From positions 1 to 6,888 of the forward strand of contig JAJXTX010000139.1 in NCBI GenBank assembly GCA_021783385.1: a DNA stretch of 6,888 bases. Reading direction: 5' to 3'. The notes under the pieces are model-generated. The model saw only the letters and a list, made by a program, of their open reading frames with translations, had not been told where the DNA came from and did not search any database. The position numbers and the translations under genes are program-made. The DNA is from Pseudomonadota bacterium (GTDB lineage: Bacteria > Pseudomonadota > Gammaproteobacteria > Xanthomonadales > Rhodanobacteraceae). Shown here piece after piece: positions 5,893-6,888 of this stretch (the first letter of the stretch is position 1; every line of letters begins with the position of its first letter).

Positions 5893-6183
5893 TTAGACGT
5901 TGGCGCGCGTGAGGATTTCAACCACGCGGTGATGTTTGGTCTTGGACAACGGACGGCACTCCGCGATGCGCACGAGATCACCCTCGTTGGCACCGAGATC
6001 ATCCTGCGCGTGCAGCTTGGTCGAACGGCGAATGATCTTGCCGAGCAACCAGTGCTGTACCTGACGTTCGACCAGCACGGTGACCGTCTTGTCCATCTTG
6101 TTGCTGGTGACGCGACCCTGCAGCGTGCGCGCCTGCTTGGCCTCAGCTTGAACTTGCACTTCTTGAATCTTGTTAGCGCTCAT
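5893..6183 (-). CDS. rpsQ: 30S ribosomal protein S17
   Basis: S17 is a primary 16S rRNA-binding protein with an OB fold that stabilises the 5' domain early in 30S assembly. From the ATG at 6183 the product is 96 residues. The conserved core begins at LQGRV (21-25); the family signature [16 protein letters not shown] is at 68-83. Compared with E. coli S17 (84 residues) it has about 13 extra N-terminal residues, rich in Gln, Glu, Lys and Ala. An earlier in-frame ATG at 6192 exists, but the only SD, TAAGGA, overlaps it and is 8 nt from the ATG at 6183. The last gene of the S10 set, it follows rpmC by 11 nt. Confidence 0.96.
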   Translation of the reverse strand: MSANKIQEVQVQAEAKQARTLQGRVTSNKMDKTVTVLVERQVQHWLLGKIIRRSTKLHAQDDLGANEGDLVRIAECRPLSKTKHHRVVEILTRANV

Positions 6184-6197
6184 GTCGGCCATCCTTA
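6181..6197 (-). promoter_or_regulatory. Ribosome binding site deciding the rpsQ start
   Basis: The minus strand reads TAAGG ATG GCC GAC ATG. The TAA (6197-6195) is the rpmC stop, and TAAGGA is the SD. The first ATG (6192) has no spacing from it and the second (6183) has about 8 nt, so the second is the likely start. The longer reading would add Met-Ala-Asp to the N-terminus. Confidence 0.65.
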
Positions 6198-6380
6198 CTT
6201 CTTGCTGCCGAGCACGAACTTCGTGCGGGCGATGTCACGCCGAACGCGGCGCAGCTGGTGTGGCTGAGTAAGCTGGCCGGAACCCTTCTGCATGCGCAGG
6301 TTGAACTGCTCTTTGCGCAGGTCCAGCAGATGCTGCTTCAACTCGTCGGCCGACTGGTTGTTGATATCTATGGTGGCCAT
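6195..6380 (-). CDS. rpmC: 50S ribosomal protein L29
   Basis: L29 is a small two-helix protein next to L23 at the polypeptide exit of the 50S subunit, where trigger factor and SRP dock. The product has 61 residues (E. coli 63). The core [20 protein letters not shown] is followed by [14 protein letters not shown], both typical. The ATG at 6380 shares one base with the rplP stop (TGATG), a classic coupling arrangement; an in-frame GTG one codon upstream is a possible but less likely start. SD pairing may come from GGTGAT within the rplP end. It is short but clearly real. Confidence 0.97.
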   Translation of the reverse strand: MATIDINNQSADELKQHLLDLRKEQFNLRMQKGSGQLTQPHQLRRVRRDIARTKFVLGSKK

Positions 6381-6793
6381 CACATCACCGCCCTGGTCAC
6401 GAACTGGGTCTGCACAGACAGCTTGGCTGCCGCCAGACGGAACGCCTCGCGCGCCGTCAACTCGTCGACGCCCTCGATTTCGTAAAGCATGCGACCAGGC
6501 TGAATCGGGGCGACCCAGTACTCGACGCTACCTTTTCCCGCGCCCATGCGCACTTCGATCGGCTTCTTGGTGATCGGCTTGTCGGGGAACACACGGATCC
6601 ACAACTTGCCGCCACGCTTCACGAAGCGGGTGATGCAGCGACGCGCCGCTTCGATCTGACGTGCCGTCAAACGCCCATGTGTCGTTGCTTTCAATCCGTA
6701 TTCGCCAAAGCTGACAAGATTGGAGCACTGTGCCAAGCCGTCATTACGGCCCTTGAACTGCTTGCGGTATTTGGTTCGCTTGGGTTGCAACAT
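6380..6793 (-). CDS. rplP: 50S ribosomal protein L16
   Basis: L16 is a late-assembly 50S protein near the A-site tRNA elbow and helps organise the central protuberance. The product has 137 residues (E. coli 136). It starts [16 protein letters not shown], as expected. Other landmarks are [12 protein letters not shown] at 41-52, [15 protein letters not shown] at 64-78, and [20 protein letters not shown] at 81-100. Arg82 corresponds to E. coli Arg81, which is hydroxylated by the RoxA/YcfD oxygenase. The ATG at 6793 has an SD, AAGGAG, 7 nt upstream directly after the rpsC stop. The gene ends VTRAVM and overlaps rpmC by one base. Confidence 0.98.
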   Translation of the reverse strand: MLQPKRTKYRKQFKGRNDGLAQCSNLVSFGEYGLKATTHGRLTARQIEAARRCITRFVKRGGKLWIRVFPDKPITKKPIEVRMGAGKGSVEYWVAPIQPGRMLYEIEGVDELTAREAFRLAAAKLSVQTQFVTRAVM

Positions 6794-6804
6794 GGCAACT
6801 CTCC

Positions 6805-6888
6805 TTACTTGGCCGTCCGCTCGCGACGGCCTTCACCGGCCTCGCGACGCGAATCGTTACGACGACCTTCGCCACCTTCGCGGCGCGG
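6805..6888 (-). CDS. rpsC: 30S ribosomal protein S3, C-terminal tail (partial)
   Basis: Only the last 27 codons and the stop are in the window. They encode an Arg/Gly/Glu-rich tail with a repeated unit, RREGGEGRR then RREAGEGRR, ending RERTAK. No folded S3 domain is visible. The call rests on position: rpsC is directly upstream of rplP in the S10 operon of nearly all bacteria. Xanthomonadales S3 proteins, as I recall, carry such a charged tail. S3 lies in the 30S head and helps form the mRNA entry tunnel. The gene is cut by the window edge, not by a mutation. Confidence 0.88.
   Translation of the reverse strand, partial: PRREGGEGRRNDSRREAGEGRRERTAK

Noticed and set aside
1..6888. Mobile elements, CRISPR arrays, toxin-antitoxin or defence genes, inserted cargo
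   Set aside because: Every gene on the minus strand is a conserved ribosomal protein or SecY in standard order. The longest gene-free gap is 226 nt and shows no transposase, array or inserted gene.

Overview
The window is a ribosomal-protein gene cluster read entirely from the minus strand. It runs from the tail of the S10 operon, through a complete spc-type gene set, to the first codon of the alpha operon. In transcription order (high to low coordinates) the genes are rpsC (3' end only), rplP, rpmC, rpsQ, rplN, rplX, rplE, rpsN, rpsH, rplF, rplR, rpsE, rpmD, rplO, secY and rpsM (first bases only). All complete genes look intact. I see no mobile element, tRNA, rRNA, CRISPR array or foreign cargo, and no plus-strand gene.

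The organism is a GC-rich gammaproteobacterium, most likely of the Xanthomonadales (Lysobacterales), probably near Rhodanobacter, Dyella or Luteibacter. This rests on the L30, S5 and SecY sequences, on the zinc-free long S14, and on the absence of rpmJ between secY and rpsM. The assignment comes from remembered family sequences, not from a search.

Layout: from rpsC to rpsN (6888 to 4311) genes are 11-14 nt apart or overlap, most with a clear Shine-Dalgarno (SD) sequence. The S10/spc junction (rpsQ-rplN) is only 14 nt, so it cannot hold an E. coli-style spc promoter. The first real break is a 226-nt spacer between rpsN and rpsH, with a good-looking extended -10 promoter and a structured leader. 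From rpsH to secY the genes are again mostly close, but 79 nt separate rplF from rplR and 117 nt separate rplR from rpsE, the latter containing two small hairpins. A 126-nt spacer between secY and rpsM holds an 18-bp perfect palindrome, a second hairpin and a weak promoter-like sequence.

The products work together. L5, L6, L14, L15, L16, L18, L24, L29 and L30 build the large subunit; S3, S5, S8, S14 and S17 build the small subunit. SecY is the membrane channel through which ribosomes deliver secreted and membrane proteins. The genes themselves are ordinary. What merits a second look is the regulatory layout of the spacers and a few start-codon choices (secY, rpsQ). I found no evidence of a new biological system.
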